Source: Micromonospora coxensis
GTDB taxonomy: Bacteria > Actinomycetota > Actinomycetes > Mycobacteriales > Micromonosporaceae
Assembly (NCBI RefSeq): GCF_900090295.1
Contig: NZ_LT607753.1
Coordinates: 4,774,001-4,838,000, forward strand
Length of the DNA stretch: 64,000 nt
Reading direction: 5' to 3'
Positions within the stretch are counted from its first letter, which is position 1. Each line of letters opens with the position of its first letter. The translations under genes were made by a program, and so were the position numbers. Of this stretch, positions 44,200 to 52,468 are shown piece by piece. The notes below the pieces were generated by a model. It saw only the letters and a program-made list of their open reading frames with translations, ran no database searches and was not told where the DNA came from.

Positions 44200-45450
44200 T
44201 TATCCGCGTGCCGGCCGGGTCGTCCGCCGCACCGGCAGGGTCACCAGCAGCAGCAGCGCCAGCAGCACGTACGCGTTGCGCAGCAGGAACTCCCACGGGG
44301 TGTCGGTACGCGCCGGCGCCACACCCCAGTCGTAGAAGGACACCACCCCGTACACGATCACCACGCCCGTGCCGACCGCGAGCGCGAGCAGTCGGCGCCG
44401 TCGCCGGGCTCCGCCGGCGTCGTCCCGGTCGGCGTCGAGCGCGGCGTCCACCAGCACCACCACCGCCGGGATGAACCAGTAGATGTGGTGGGTCCAGGTG
44501 ATCGGGCTGATCAGCCCGCCGACCAGGCCGGTGAGGGTGAGCCCGGTCAGTTCGTCGCCGGCCCGCGCCGCCCGGGCCGCCCGCCACAGGCCGTACCCGG
44601 CGACGACCGCGACCAGCGCCAGCCAGAGCAGCCGGTTCGGCTCGGCCGGCGCGTCGATCCGGCTGAGCAGGCCGAACAACGACTGGTTGCCGGTGTAGTC
44701 GGTGCGGCCGACCCGGTCGGTCGCCCAGAGTTCGTGGGTCCAGAACCGCCAGGAGTCCCGGGGCGCCACCGCCGCCGCGAGCAGCGTCGCCACCGCCGCC
44801 GTCACCGCGGCCACCGCCGCGGCCCGCCACCGCCGGGTCACCAGCAGGTAGACGATGAAGATGCCCGGGAAGAGCTTGAGCGCCGTGGCGAGCCCGACGG
44901 CCACCCCGGCCCAGCGCCGCGCCTGCGGCACGGCGAAGAGCAGGTCGGCCAGGACCAGCACCACCAGCAGCATGTTGATCTGGCCGAAGGTGATGGTCTC
45001 CCGGGTGCTCTCGACCGCGAAGACCAGCAGCACCGCCACGGTGAGGGTGAACACCCGGGGCAGGTCGTGCCGCGCGATCACCGGGGTGAGCAGCCAGCGG
45101 GTGGTGTAGATCACCGCGATGCCGGTGAGGACGGTGAAGACCGCGATGGTCAGCCCGAGCGGCAGCACCGCGAACGGCCGCAGCAGCAGCGCGCTGAACG
45201 GCGGGTAGGTGAAGTAGAGCGCGCCCTGCACCCGGTCCGGCTGCACGTAGTCGTAGAGCGGGTGCCCGGCCGCCCACCAGTCCATCGCCCGCATGTAGAT
45301 CTTCAGGTCGAAGAAGTCGTGCACCATGCCGGGCAGGTAGAGCGCCGGCAGCACGGCCGCCAGCGCCAGCACCGTGGCGACCCGGCGGACCGTACGGCTC
45401 CTCCGGTCGTCTGCGGTGACGGCGGGTGGCGCGACGGATTCGGCTGGCAC
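44200..45450 (-). CDS. GT87 (DUF2029) mannosyltransferase-type membrane protein
   Basis: 416-residue GT-C fold enzyme of the polyprenyl-phosphate-mannose-dependent alpha-(1,2)-mannosyltransferase family that extends lipomannan-type glycolipids in actinobacteria. About ten helices are visible. The loop [24 protein letters not shown], which holds the catalytic-type Asp residues, and [28 protein letters not shown] and [19 protein letters not shown] are typical of the family. The GTG at 45450 starts it; it is divergent from orn. It ends 148 bp before the convergent gene's stop. Confidence 0.88.
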   Translation of the reverse strand: MPAESVAPPAVTADDRRSRTVRRVATVLALAAVLPALYLPGMVHDFFDLKIYMRAMDWWAAGHPLYDYVQPDRVQGALYFTYPPFSALLLRPFAVLPLGLTIAVFTVLTGIAVIYTTRWLLTPVIARHDLPRVFTLTVAVLLVFAVESTRETITFGQINMLLVVLVLADLLFAVPQARRWAGVAVGLATALKLFPGIFIVYLLVTRRWRAAAVAAVTAAVATLLAAAVAPRDSWRFWTHELWATDRVGRTDYTGNQSLFGLLSRIDAPAEPNRLLWLALVAVVAGYGLWRAARAARAGDELTGLTLTGLVGGLISPITWTHHIYWFIPAVVVLVDAALDADRDDAGGARRRRRLLALAVGTGVVIVYGVVSFYDWGVAPARTDTPWEFLLRNAYVLLALLLLVTLPVRRTTRPARG

Positions 45451-45511
45451 GGGGAAACCCTAGCGGTCCACCGCGCCGACGGTGCCGAGGCGCGGGCACC
45501 TGGGCTGCGAC

Positions 45512-45517
45512 TAGTCT
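45512..45517 (+). promoter_or_regulatory. candidate -10 box, leaderless start of orn
   Basis: TAGTCT lies 7 bases before the GTG at 45525. Confidence 0.45.
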
Positions 45518-45524
45518 GTCGGGC

Positions 45525-46115
45525 GTGGCTGACCTTCTCGTCTGGATCGACTGTGAGATGACCGGGCTCGATCTCGGCAGGGACGCGCTGATCGAGGTCG
45601 CCGCGCTCGTCACCGACCCCGACCTCAACGTGCTCGGCGAGGGGGTCGACGTGGTCATCCACGCCGACGAGGCGGCCCTGGAGGCGATGCCGGAGATCGT
45701 GCGCACGATGCACGGCAAGTCCGGGCTCACCGAGGAGGTGCGCCGCTCGACGGTCACCCTCGCGGAGGCGGAGGACATGGTGCTGGAGTACGTCACCAGC
45801 CACGTCAAGGACCCGCGGACCGCCCCGCTGTGCGGCAACTCGATCGCCACCGACCGGGGCTTCATCACCCGGGACATGCCGCGCCTCGACGCCCACCTGC
45901 ACTACCGCATGATCGACGTCTCCTCGATCAAGGAGCTGTGCCGGCGCTGGTACCCCCGGGTGTACTTCGGCCAGCCGCAGAAGGGGCTGGCCCACCGGGC
46001 CCTCGCCGACATCCGGGAGAGCATCCGGGAGCTGGAGTACTACCGACGCACCATCTTCGTGCCGCTGCCCGGACCGGACGTGGACAGCGCGAAGGCGATC
46101 GCCGCCCAGCTGTAG
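45525..46115 (+). CDS. orn: oligoribonuclease
   Basis: 196-residue 3'-to-5' exoribonuclease that finishes RNA decay by degrading 2-5-base oligomers and also clears pGpG. DEDDh catalytic motifs are all present: [21 protein letters not shown] (first Asp and Glu), [14 protein letters not shown] (second Asp) and [17 protein letters not shown] (His and Asp). The frame is open 33 codons further upstream, but the GTG at 45525 begins exactly at the conserved N-terminus and has a -10 box at leaderless spacing. tRNA-His follows 101 bp downstream. Confidence 0.97.
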   Translation: MADLLVWIDCEMTGLDLGRDALIEVAALVTDPDLNVLGEGVDVVIHADEAALEAMPEIVRTMHGKSGLTEEVRRSTVTLAEAEDMVLEYVTSHVKDPRTAPLCGNSIATDRGFITRDMPRLDAHLHYRMIDVSSIKELCRRWYPRVYFGQPQKGLAHRALADIRESIRELEYYRRTIFVPLPGPDVDSAKAIAAQL

Positions 46116-46147
46116 GGCACGCTCCCTGCGGGCGTGGGCGAACCCGC

Positions 46148-46178
46148 TGGACGGGGCCCGCGGGGGTGTGGCTATTAT
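46148..46178 (+). promoter_or_regulatory. promoter of tRNA-His
   Basis: TATTAT (46173-46178) is a strong -10; TGGACG (46148-46153) may be the -35 with a 19-base spacer. It lies 38 bases before the tRNA. Confidence 0.5.
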
Positions 46179-46216
46179 TAGTCCGCACCCGCCCGGGTCA
46201 CCGGAGCGGACGGCAT

Positions 46217-46293
46217 GGTGGCTGTAGCTCAGTTGGCAGAGCACCGGGTTGTGGTCCCGGTTGTCGTGGGTTCAATTCCCATCAGTCACCCCA
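46217..46293 (+). tRNA. tRNA-His (anticodon GTG)
   Basis: The acceptor stem GTGGCTG pairs with CAGTCAC; an extra G (G-1) at 46217 opposes C73, the tRNA-His hallmark, followed by CCA in the genome. Anticodon loop ttgtggt gives GTG. Confidence 0.96.
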
Positions 46294-46294
46294 T

Positions 46295-46330
46295 GACGAA
46301 GGCCCCCTCCACGCGGAGGGGGCCTTCGTC
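46295..46330. terminator. bidirectional terminator between tRNA-His and an L,D-transpeptidase
   Basis: 16-bp perfect stem (gacgaaggccccctcc / ggagggggccttcgtc) and a 4-base loop directly after the tRNA and 13 bp past the minus-strand gene stop. Confidence 0.9.
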
Positions 46331-46342
46331 GTACCCGCCCGG

Positions 46343-47626
46343 TCAGGGCGTGGGCTCGGTGCTCGGCTCCTCGCCGTCGGCGCTCGGCTCGACGTCCGGC
46401 GCGGCCGGCGGCTCGTACGGCAGGGCACTGCCCTCGACGTACTGCTCCCAGCTCATGTTCCAGTCGGTCCAGCCGTTGCCGTTCTGCAGTCGGCGCTCGG
46501 TGCCCTTGACCGTGATCGGGTCACCGATCCGGGTGTTCTCGAAGAGCCACTTCCCGTCGGCCATCGAGACGTTCACGCAGCCGTGCGAGACGTTGACGCG
46601 GCCCTGCTGTCCCTCGGACCAGGGCGCGGCGTGGATGAACTCGCCGCCCCAGGTGAGCCGCTGGGCGTAGTCGATCTTCGTCCGGTAACCCTCCACCGGG
46701 CCCAGCTCCTCCAGGGTGTCGAAGACCGTCTTGCGCAGCTTCTCGATCACCACCATGGTGCCGCTGGACGACGGGGTGCTCTTCTTGCCCAGGCTCACCG
46801 GGATCGTCTTGACCACGGTGCCGTCCCTGGTGACGGTCATCCGCTTGGTCTTGTTGTCCACCACCATGACCAGCGACGGGCCGATCTTGACGTCCACCGT
46901 CAGGTCGGAGCGGCCGTACCAGCCGTCACCCATCGGCAGCCCGCCGGCCTGCACCCGGTACGACACGGTGCTGCCCGGCTGCCAGAACTCCTTCGGCCGG
47001 TAGCGGATCTCGGTCGGGCTGGCCCAGTGCCAGATCCCCTCCTGGGCCGGGGTGGAGGTGACGCTCATCCGGCGCTGCACGTCGTCGCGGTAGTCCTCCG
47101 GCACGGCCCGGCCGAACCGGACGATCAGCGGCATGCCCACGCCGACCACCTGGCCGTCGCCGAGGAAGCTGGTGATGCGCACCTGCTTGTCGGGCTGGGG
47201 CATGACGGTGAAGGTGCTGGTGGCGGTGGCCGGCTTGCCGTCGTCGCCGGTGGCCGTCACGGTGGCGGTGTACTTCCCGCCGTACTCCAACGCGCCGGTG
47301 GGCAGCCAGCTCGTGCCGTCGGCGGCCAGCTCGCCCTCGACGGCCTCGCCGGCCGAGTCGGTGAGTTCGACGGTGGTCTTCTCGGCGTCCTTGGTGGTGA
47401 AGGTGATGCCGGTGGAGGCCGGGACGTCCGTGGCGTCGGCCTTCGGTTCGGTGATGGTGACCGCCGCCCTGGGGGCGCTCTCCCCGCCGCCCGACGCGCC
47501 CGACGGCCTGTCGTCGCCGGAGCCGGTGCAGGCGGAGGTGAAGGTGAGCGCGGCGGCGAGGAGCCCCGCCGCGAGCGCGCGGCGCCGCCCGGTGCGCCGG
47601 GTCGGCCGGTCCTGGGTAGCTCGCAT
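46343..47626 (-). CDS. L,D-transpeptidase lipoprotein (first of two)
   Basis: 427-residue lipoprotein that makes 3-3 cross-links in peptidoglycan. A signal peptide ends in the lipobox LTFTSAC. Two immunoglobulin-like domains (about 55-260) precede the YkuD catalytic domain with AQRLTWGGEFIHAAPWSEG and VNVSHGCVNVSMADGKW, giving the catalytic Cys and the His of HxnS/THGC. The ATG at 47626 is chosen over a frame extension upstream because the signal peptide starts there. The paralogue at 47873-49132 has the same plan; the pair resembles mycobacterial Ldt enzymes with Ig domains. Confidence 0.95.
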   Translation of the reverse strand: MRATQDRPTRRTGRRRALAAGLLAAALTFTSACTGSGDDRPSGASGGGESAPRAAVTITEPKADATDVPASTGITFTTKDAEKTTVELTDSAGEAVEGELAADGTSWLPTGALEYGGKYTATVTATGDDGKPATATSTFTVMPQPDKQVRITSFLGDGQVVGVGMPLIVRFGRAVPEDYRDDVQRRMSVTSTPAQEGIWHWASPTEIRYRPKEFWQPGSTVSYRVQAGGLPMGDGWYGRSDLTVDVKIGPSLVMVVDNKTKRMTVTRDGTVVKTIPVSLGKKSTPSSSGTMVVIEKLRKTVFDTLEELGPVEGYRTKIDYAQRLTWGGEFIHAAPWSEGQQGRVNVSHGCVNVSMADGKWLFENTRIGDPITVKGTERRLQNGNGWTDWNMSWEQYVEGSALPYEPPAAPDVEPSADGEEPSTEPTP

Positions 47627-47832
47627 GATCCCCTCACAGTCGTGGTCCCCGTATGCCTCATCCTTACCCACTGACGCACGCCCGCGCCCGCCGGTTGCCG
47701 GGCGTGAAGGGGAACACGCCGATCAGGACGCGCGGATGTCGGTACGATGCCGCACCTTCCCGAGCGCGGCTCGTGTCCGGCCGGTCCGGTCGCCGGTGCG
47801 CCGGCGGGGGTCGCGCCGGCGCGGGGCCGGTT

Positions 47833-47867
47833 CCGGTCGGGCCGGCGGTGGTGGCCGGCCCGACCGG
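47833..47867 (-). terminator. terminator after the second L,D-transpeptidase gene
   Basis: 13-bp arms (ccggtcgggccgg / ccggcccgaccgg) with a 9-base loop, 6 bp past the stop codon. Confidence 0.8.
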
Positions 47868-47872
47868 AGGGC

Positions 47873-49132
47873 TCAGATCAGCGGTCCGGAGCCGCCCTCG
47901 GGCACCGGCAGCGCGCTGCCCTTGACGAACTCCGACCAGCTCAGGCTCCAGGCCGTCCAGCCGTTGCCCGGGGCCAGCTTGCGCGAGGTGCCGCTGACCG
48001 TGATCGGGTCACCGATCTTCGTCTGGGCGAAGAGCCACCGGCCCATCGCCATGGAGACGTTGACGCACCCGTGCGACACGTTCTGCCGCCCCTGCACGCC
48101 CTCGGACCAGGGCGCCGCGTGGATGTACTCGCCACCCCAGGTCAGGCGCTGGGCGAAGTCGATGTCGATGCGGTACCTGTTCTCCGGCTCGGGGGAGTCC
48201 ATGGTGTCGAAGACGGTCTTCTCCTTCTTCTCCATCACCACCATGGTGCCGCTGGAGGAGGGCGTGCTCTTCTTGCCCAGGCTGACCGGGATCGTGCGGA
48301 CCACCTGGCCGTCCTGCAGGACGGTCATCTTCTTGGTGGCGTTGTCGACCTTCATCTCGAAGGAGCGTCCGATCTTGGCGGTCGCCGACCGGTCGACGTT
48401 GCCGTAGCGGCCGTTGCTCAGCGGGACGCCGGCCAGCGCGATCCGTACGTCGAGCGTGGTGCCGGGCTTCCAGTACTCCGGCGCCCGGTAGTAGGCCTGG
48501 GTGCCGTTGTAGACCCAGTGCCACGCGCCCGGCTGCGGCGGATCGGTCTTGACGAACATCCGCTTCTGCACCGCCGCCCGGTCCTTCTTCGGGATGCCCG
48601 GGTGGAACTCCACCACGACCGGCATGGCCACGCCGTACGTCCGGTCGTCGAAGAGGTACAGCCCGGAGCTGATCATCGACTTCGGCTTGGCCATGGTGGT
48701 GAAGGTGCTGGTGCCCTGCCGGGTCTCGCCCCCGGCGCCGGTGCCGGTCACCGTGGCGGTGTAGGTGGTGCCGTACTTCAGCGGCGTCGACGGCACCCAC
48801 GAGGAGCCGTCCCGCCGCATCGTGCCCTCGACCTGCTTGCCGTCGGCGGAGGCGAGGGTGACCGAGGACACCTTCCCGCCGCCGGGGATCTTCGCGCTGA
48901 TCTCGGTGCTGACCGGCCTGCTCTTCGCCCCGTCCGCCGGGCTGACCGCCAGGCTCGCCGCCGGGGCCGACGTGTCGCCCGGCTGGGGAGCCTGCGGCGT
49001 GTCCGCGCTCGGGGCGGTGCTGCCGCCCACGAACTCGGCCTTCTTCTCGCCGTCGCCGCACCCGGTCAGTGCCAGCGACGCCGCCAGGGCCAGGGCGCCC
49101 ACCTTCGCCCCGACCCGCGTGAACCTGCCCAT
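47873..49132 (-). CDS. L,D-transpeptidase lipoprotein (second of two)
   Basis: 419-residue paralogue of the neighbouring enzyme, about equally long. Lipobox SLALTGC, two Ig-like domains and a YkuD domain with AQRLTWGGEYIHAAPWSEG and NVSHGCVNVSMAMGRWLF, so the catalytic residues are intact. The tail differs from the first copy, and the Pro/Ser-rich linker after the lipobox is longer. The ATG at 49132 is preceded by GAGGTGGGA. It has its own terminator, so the two genes are separate units that may be used under different conditions. Confidence 0.95.
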   Translation of the reverse strand: MGRFTRVGAKVGALALAASLALTGCGDGEKKAEFVGGSTAPSADTPQAPQPGDTSAPAASLAVSPADGAKSRPVSTEISAKIPGGGKVSSVTLASADGKQVEGTMRRDGSSWVPSTPLKYGTTYTATVTGTGAGGETRQGTSTFTTMAKPKSMISSGLYLFDDRTYGVAMPVVVEFHPGIPKKDRAAVQKRMFVKTDPPQPGAWHWVYNGTQAYYRAPEYWKPGTTLDVRIALAGVPLSNGRYGNVDRSATAKIGRSFEMKVDNATKKMTVLQDGQVVRTIPVSLGKKSTPSSSGTMVVMEKKEKTVFDTMDSPEPENRYRIDIDFAQRLTWGGEYIHAAPWSEGVQGRQNVSHGCVNVSMAMGRWLFAQTKIGDPITVSGTSRKLAPGNGWTAWSLSWSEFVKGSALPVPEGGSGPLI

Positions 49133-49271
49133 TCCCACCTCAGTTCTCGCGTGCCTGGCGGACATGGTGCCGCATCACCGCCATCACCTCGGTCCCGCGC
49201 AGCGGCCAACCGGCCCCTTTGGCCCCATTCGCCCGATAAGCTCACCCGAAGAGGGGAGTCGGGTACCCGAT

Positions 49272-49301
49272 TTGGAAGAGCGCTCGGGGCCCGTGTACTG
49301 T
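49272..49301 (+). promoter_or_regulatory. promoter of the first tRNA-Lys
   Basis: TTGGAA (49272-49277), 18-base spacer, TACTGT (49296-49301); the tRNA begins 18 bases later. Confidence 0.6.
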
Positions 49302-49319
49302 TCTCTCCGTTGCCAACGA

Positions 49320-49395
49320 GCGCCGCTAGCTCAACTGGCAGAGCAGCGGACTCTTAATCCGCGGGTTCGGGGTTCGAGTCCCTGGCGGCGCACCA
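49320..49395 (+). tRNA. tRNA-Lys (anticodon CTT), first copy
   Basis: 76 bases including genomic CCA. Acceptor GCGCCGC pairs with GCGGCGC; anticodon loop actcttaat gives CTT. Identical to the second copy at 49655. Confidence 0.97.
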
Positions 49396-49407
49396 GCAGT
49401 AACACCC

Positions 49408-49437
49408 TCAAGCCCGGTCCACACGGACCGGGCTTGA
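49408..49437 (+). terminator. terminator of the first tRNA-Lys
   Basis: 13-bp perfect stem (tcaagcccggtcc / ggaccgggcttga) with an ACAC loop, no T-run. Confidence 0.75.
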
Positions 49438-49499
49438 CCCGTTCCTGCCCTCCCCGCCTCCCCGCCTCTCCGCGCCCCCGCCCCTGCCTCCGTCGCGGT

Positions 49500-49554
49500 G
49501 ATCAAGAGGTTCTGGTCCGGATCCGGCTCGCCGGAGACCCGGAACTTCTTGATC
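49500..49554. repeat. inverted repeat between the tRNA-Lys genes
   Basis: gatcaagaggttc (49500-49512) and gaacttcttgatc (49542-49554) form 12 of 13 complementary bases around a GC-rich centre with a second short palindrome (ccggatccgg). No gene is apparent here; it may be a dispersed intergenic element. Confidence 0.55.
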
Positions 49555-49605
49555 GACACGGTCGGGTCGATCGACATGGTGGGATCGGGGTGGGTGGAAA
49601 CCCGG

Positions 49606-49636
49606 TTGTCGGGGGTGGGGAGGGACCCGGTATGGT
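49606..49636 (+). promoter_or_regulatory. promoter of the second tRNA-Lys
   Basis: TTGTCG (49606-49611) and TATGGT (49631-49636), 19-base spacer, 18 bases before the tRNA, the same distance as in the first copy. Confidence 0.5.
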
Positions 49637-49654
49637 GCTCTCCGTTGTCAGCGA

Positions 49655-49730
49655 GCGCCGCTAGCTCAACTGGCAGAGCAGCGGACTCTTAATCCGCGGG
49701 TTCGGGGTTCGAGTCCCTGGCGGCGCACCA
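49655..49730 (+). tRNA. tRNA-Lys (anticodon CTT), second copy
   Basis: Base-for-base identical to the copy at 49320-49395. The flanking ctctccgttg...gcgag before the tRNA is also shared in part, so the duplication included the leader. Confidence 0.97.
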
Positions 49731-49734
49731 GCAA

Positions 49735-49783
49735 CGAAGGGCTCCGGCCTGGTGGTTCTCCACCTGGGCCGGAGCCCTCTTCG
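49735..49783 (+). terminator. terminator of the second tRNA-Lys
   Basis: Long stem cgaagggctccggcc... / ...ggccggagccctcttcg with one small bulge and a second inner stem (ggtgg / ccacc). Confidence 0.8.
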
Positions 49784-49856
49784 TAGCGTCCATGGGGCCC
49801 TCCGTGCCGTTTCCCGCCGACTATCCTGACCGCCTCGAACGCGGGGAGGGCTCGGC

Positions 49857-50180
49857 ATGGCGGACGGTGAGGTGGCAGGGGTCGGACGGGGCCTGACGCC
49901 CGGCGCGGTGCTGGGGTTCGCGTCCCACACCCTGCCGATGGCGCTGGTGTGGCTGCTCGCCGTCCTGGTGCGCGAGCACGACCGGCGGGTGGACCTCGAA
50001 GCCGGCGGACGTTTCGGCGCCGCCCTCGGCATCGCGGCGCTCTTCGTCGCGGCCCACCTGCTGGTCGGGCTCGCGGTGTTCGTCGCCGAGACGCGGGGTC
50101 CGGGGCGGTCCGGCCTGGTCAGGGGATGGGCGGTCGGCTGGTTGCCCACCGCTGCCGCCGCCGTGTGGTTCTGCGCGTAG
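49857..50180 (+). CDS. small membrane protein, unknown function
   Basis: 107 residues with three hydrophobic segments (FASHTLPMALVWLLAVLV, AALGIAALFVAAHLLVGLAVFV, WLPTAAAAVWFCA). No motif recognised. The ATG follows ggggagg at good spacing, and TATCCT (49822-49827) about 30 bases upstream may be its -10 box. It sits just before the Clp-N/HTH regulator, 57 bp away, but that gene has its own promoter. Confidence 0.6.
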   Translation: MADGEVAGVGRGLTPGAVLGFASHTLPMALVWLLAVLVREHDRRVDLEAGGRFGAALGIAALFVAAHLLVGLAVFVAETRGPGRSGLVRGWAVGWLPTAAAAVWFCA

Positions 50181-50190
50181 CGACCCGATC

Positions 50191-50235
50191 GTCAACCGGT
50201 GGTTGACGCCGAGGGTGCGTCAACCTATGGTTGAC
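50191..50235 (+). promoter_or_regulatory. double-palindrome operator built into a leaderless promoter
   Basis: Two perfect copies of GTCAACC-N3-GGTTGAC lie at 50191-50207 and 50219-50235, centres 28 bp apart. The right arm of the first contains a -35 TTGACG (50203-50208). After 17 bases the -10 TATGGT (50226-50231) lies within the second palindrome, and the ATG follows 6 bases on. Binding at either site would block RNA polymerase; occupancy of both could loop or clamp the promoter. Confidence 0.75.
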
Positions 50236-50237
50236 GC

Positions 50238-50957
50238 ATGACGGAGCCCATCCAGATCGCCAATCCGGTACGCCTCGACGACCTGATCCAGGCGATCAAG
50301 AAAGCCCACACCGACGCCCTCGACCAGCTCACCGACGCCGTCATCGCGGCCGACCACCTGGGCGAGCTGGCCGACCACCTGATCGGCCACTTCGTCGACC
50401 AGGCCCGCCGCTCCGGCGCCTCGTGGACCGAGATCGGCAACAGCATGGGGGTCAGCAAGCAGGCCGCCCAGAAGCGTTCCGCCGCCAAGGTCGAGGCCGC
50501 CGCGACCCTCGACCCGGCCGCCGGCTTCAGCCGCTTCACCCCCCGGGCCCGCAACGTGGTGATGGCCTCGCAGAACGAGGCCCGCGGCACCGGGCACGCC
50601 GAGATCCGTCCGGAGCACCTGGTGCTCGGGCTGCTCGCCGAACCGGAGGCGGTCGCCGCGCTCGCCGTCGTCGAGGAGGGCGTGTCGCTGGACGACGTAC
50701 GGCGGGCGGCCACCGCGGCCCTGCCGCCGCCGGCGGAGCGGGTGCCCGACCTGATCCCGTTCGACGCCCAGGGCAAGAAGGCGCTGGAGCTGACGTTCCG
50801 GGAGGCGCTGCGGCTCGGGCACAACTACGTCGGCACCGAGCACATCCTGCTCGCCCTGCTGGAGTTGGAGGACGGCGCCGGGGTCCTCTCCGGCCTGGGA
50901 CTGGACAAGGCCGGGGTCGAGGGGCGGATCGTCGCCGCCCTGGCGCGCTACCGGTGA
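50238..50957 (+). CDS. HTH regulator with Clp N-terminal (substrate-binding) domain
   Basis: 239 residues. An N-terminal helical DNA-binding region, about residues 1-75, has a helix-turn-helix core ASWTEIGNSMGVSKQAAQKR. A double Clp N-domain (about 92-235) follows, with FTPRARNVVMASQNEA, HAEIRPEHLVLGLL, LEDGAGVLSGLG and the second repeat GTEHILLALLE. There is no ATPase, so the Clp domain is likely a sensor for unfolded or damaged protein, or for the antibiotics that bind ClpC1, coupled to DNA binding. The two palindromes immediately upstream fit autoregulation. The ATG is leaderless. Confidence 0.88.
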   Translation: MTEPIQIANPVRLDDLIQAIKKAHTDALDQLTDAVIAADHLGELADHLIGHFVDQARRSGASWTEIGNSMGVSKQAAQKRSAAKVEAAATLDPAAGFSRFTPRARNVVMASQNEARGTGHAEIRPEHLVLGLLAEPEAVAALAVVEEGVSLDDVRRAATAALPPPAERVPDLIPFDAQGKKALELTFREALRLGHNYVGTEHILLALLELEDGAGVLSGLGLDKAGVEGRIVAALARYR

Positions 50958-51056
50958 ACCCCGGCGGGGGAGGCGACTCCCCCGCACCGGGGAGCACTGC
51001 GGGCCCGGACGACGGCAGAGTCGCAGGTGGACCTGGACCGACGTCAGGAGCTACCG

Positions 51057-51572
51057 ATGCGGACGACCCTCGATGCGCCCCGCTGGGCCCGCTGGGCGGC
51101 GTACGCCGTACCCCTGCTGGTGCTGCCCTCCGGGATCTGGCGTCTCGCGCTCGGCGCGGGCGTGCCGGTGGGGTTCACCGGCGAGCTGGGCCGGCTCTAC
51201 GCCGCTCCCGGCTGGATCACCCCGTACGTCGTCGTGCTCACCGTCGCGGCCGAGGCGGCGGCGCTGCTGACCCTCGGGCTGGTGCGGCCGTGGGGCGAGG
51301 TGGTGCCGGCCCGGGTGCCCCGCTTCGGCGGACGACCCCTGCCGACGTGGTGCGTGGTGCTTCCGGCGGCACTCGGCGTCGCCGCGCTCACCGCGATCGC
51401 CGTGCCCACCGTGGCCCTGTGGAACGGCCCGGAGAACATGGGCGACCCGGGCGCTCCGCAGGGGATCGCCGGCGTGGTCATGACGGCCTGCTACGCCCCG
51501 ATGCTCGCCTGGCCGCCGCTGCTCGCGGCCGTCACGGTGGCCTACTGGCGGCGTCGCCGGGCCGCCGGGTGA
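51057..51572 (+). CDS. membrane protein, unknown function
   Basis: 171 residues with four hydrophobic helices (WAAYAVPLLVLPSGIWRLAL, WITPYVVVLTVAAEAAALL, WCVVLPAALGVAALTAIAV, MLAWPPLLAAVTVAYW). Two arginines in the first loop and a NGPENMGDPGAPQG loop are seen. No family recognised. The ATG at 51057 has caggag seven bases upstream; the frame is open ten codons further but without such a site. It converges on the next gene, and a terminator lies between. Confidence 0.65.
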   Translation: MRTTLDAPRWARWAAYAVPLLVLPSGIWRLALGAGVPVGFTGELGRLYAAPGWITPYVVVLTVAAEAAALLTLGLVRPWGEVVPARVPRFGGRPLPTWCVVLPAALGVAALTAIAVPTVALWNGPENMGDPGAPQGIAGVVMTACYAPMLAWPPLLAAVTVAYWRRRRAAG

Positions 51573-51576
51573 CCAC

Positions 51577-51623
51577 CGTCGGTGGCCGGGGTGCGGCACG
51601 GGGGCGCGTCCCGGCCACCGACG
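51577..51623. terminator. bidirectional hairpin terminator
   Basis: Arms cgtcggtggccggg / cccggccaccgacg (14 bp) around a 19-base loop, between two convergent genes. Confidence 0.75.
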
Positions 51624-51632
51624 GGACCAGGG

Positions 51633-52151
51633 TCAGGAGTCGGTGGGGAAGCCGTACCGGGCGGCGTGCTCCGGGTCGGCCGGGTCGATCTGCCGGATGC
51701 CGGCGTCGGCGAGGCGCTTGTTCACCTCGTCGAGCTGCTCCCGGACCAGTCGGGCCTCCTCCTCGGTGACCCGACCCCGGTGCGGCTTGCCGGCATGCTC
51801 GATGGTGCCGTAGTCCACCTTCTCCGCGCTCTTGCGGGCCTTCGGCGGCCGCACCCGCTCGGCCGTCCTCAGCAGCTGGGCCATCGGCACGTCGGTGGCC
51901 ATCGCGTCGAACTCGCTCGCGGTCAGCACCACCCGGCGCGGCTCGCCGCCGCCGTGCCGGTCGTGGATCTCCACCACGGCGACGTCCAGCGCCGCGTCGT
52001 CGATGCTCTCCACCTCGACCGCGGTGGCGTCCAGTCGCACGGGCCCGGCCACCAGGTCAGGGTGCTCCAGCACGACGACCTTGACCACCTCGTCGTCGGG
52101 TTGCAGCACCGTGCCGCTGAAGTCGGAGACGTGGATCGTCTTCTTGCCCAT
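51633..52151 (-). CDS. hypothetical protein, 172 residues
   Basis: The protein starts MGKKTIHVSDFSG and shows a beta-rich first half (DEVVKVVVLEH, DVAVVEIHDRHGG, RRVVLTASEFDAMA) followed by a charged helix with an arginine/lysine patch (RVRPPKARKSAEKVDYG) and a second helix (EEEARLVREQLDEVNKRLADAG). The short N-terminal region superficially resembles the Lsr2 dimerisation domain, but the DNA-binding end is not Lsr2-like. AGGAGA precedes the ATG at 52151. Function unknown. Confidence 0.7.
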   Translation of the reverse strand: MGKKTIHVSDFSGTVLQPDDEVVKVVVLEHPDLVAGPVRLDATAVEVESIDDAALDVAVVEIHDRHGGGEPRRVVLTASEFDAMATDVPMAQLLRTAERVRPPKARKSAEKVDYGTIEHAGKPHRGRVTEEEARLVREQLDEVNKRLADAGIRQIDPADPEHAARYGFPTDS

Positions 52152-52261
52152 GCGCGGAGTGTCTCCTGTCGTAGGCCGAGTTTCGGACCAGAAGACGCTA
52201 CCCGACAGGTGTGCGAACACCCCGGCTGGACGCCCCGGGTGTGTCGTCGGTTGCCCCCGGC

Positions 52262-52468
52262 TCAGCGGGTGTTGAGGCCCCGGCGCGAGGAGGCGCCGGC
52301 CGGCAGGCTGTTCAGGTCGCTCCAGGAGAGCGCGGCATTCGCCCCGCGTCCGGTCCGGGCCTCGCGGTACGGCGGCTGGGCGGGGAACCGTCCGGCGGCC
52401 TCCGCCGCCTGCCACGCCCGCTCGCTGTCCTGCTGGTACCGGTCATTCGGCTGCATCGGCATGACCAT
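52262..52468 (-). CDS. small hydrophilic protein, possible gene
   Basis: A 68-residue frame starting MVMPMQPNDRYQQDSE with Ala/Gln/Arg-rich character (SERAWQAAEAAGRFPAQPP). The start could be any of three ATGs within 15 bases. gggacgg lies upstream of the first. No similarity recognised; it is charged and probably disordered. It could equally be unexpressed. Confidence 0.4.
   Translation of the reverse strand: MVMPMQPNDRYQQDSERAWQAAEAAGRFPAQPPYREARTGRGANAALSWSDLNSLPAGASSRRGLNTR

Noticed and set aside
49326..49577. A small minus-strand gene over the first tRNA-Lys.
   Set aside because: Its C-terminal residues (APPGTRTPNPRIKSPLLCQLS) are the usual mistranslation of tRNA-Lys; an identical one appears at the second copy.
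50536..50997. Minus-strand frame opposite the Clp-N regulator.
   Set aside because: Antisense composition, no start signal, and the plus strand has clear Clp-N motifs.
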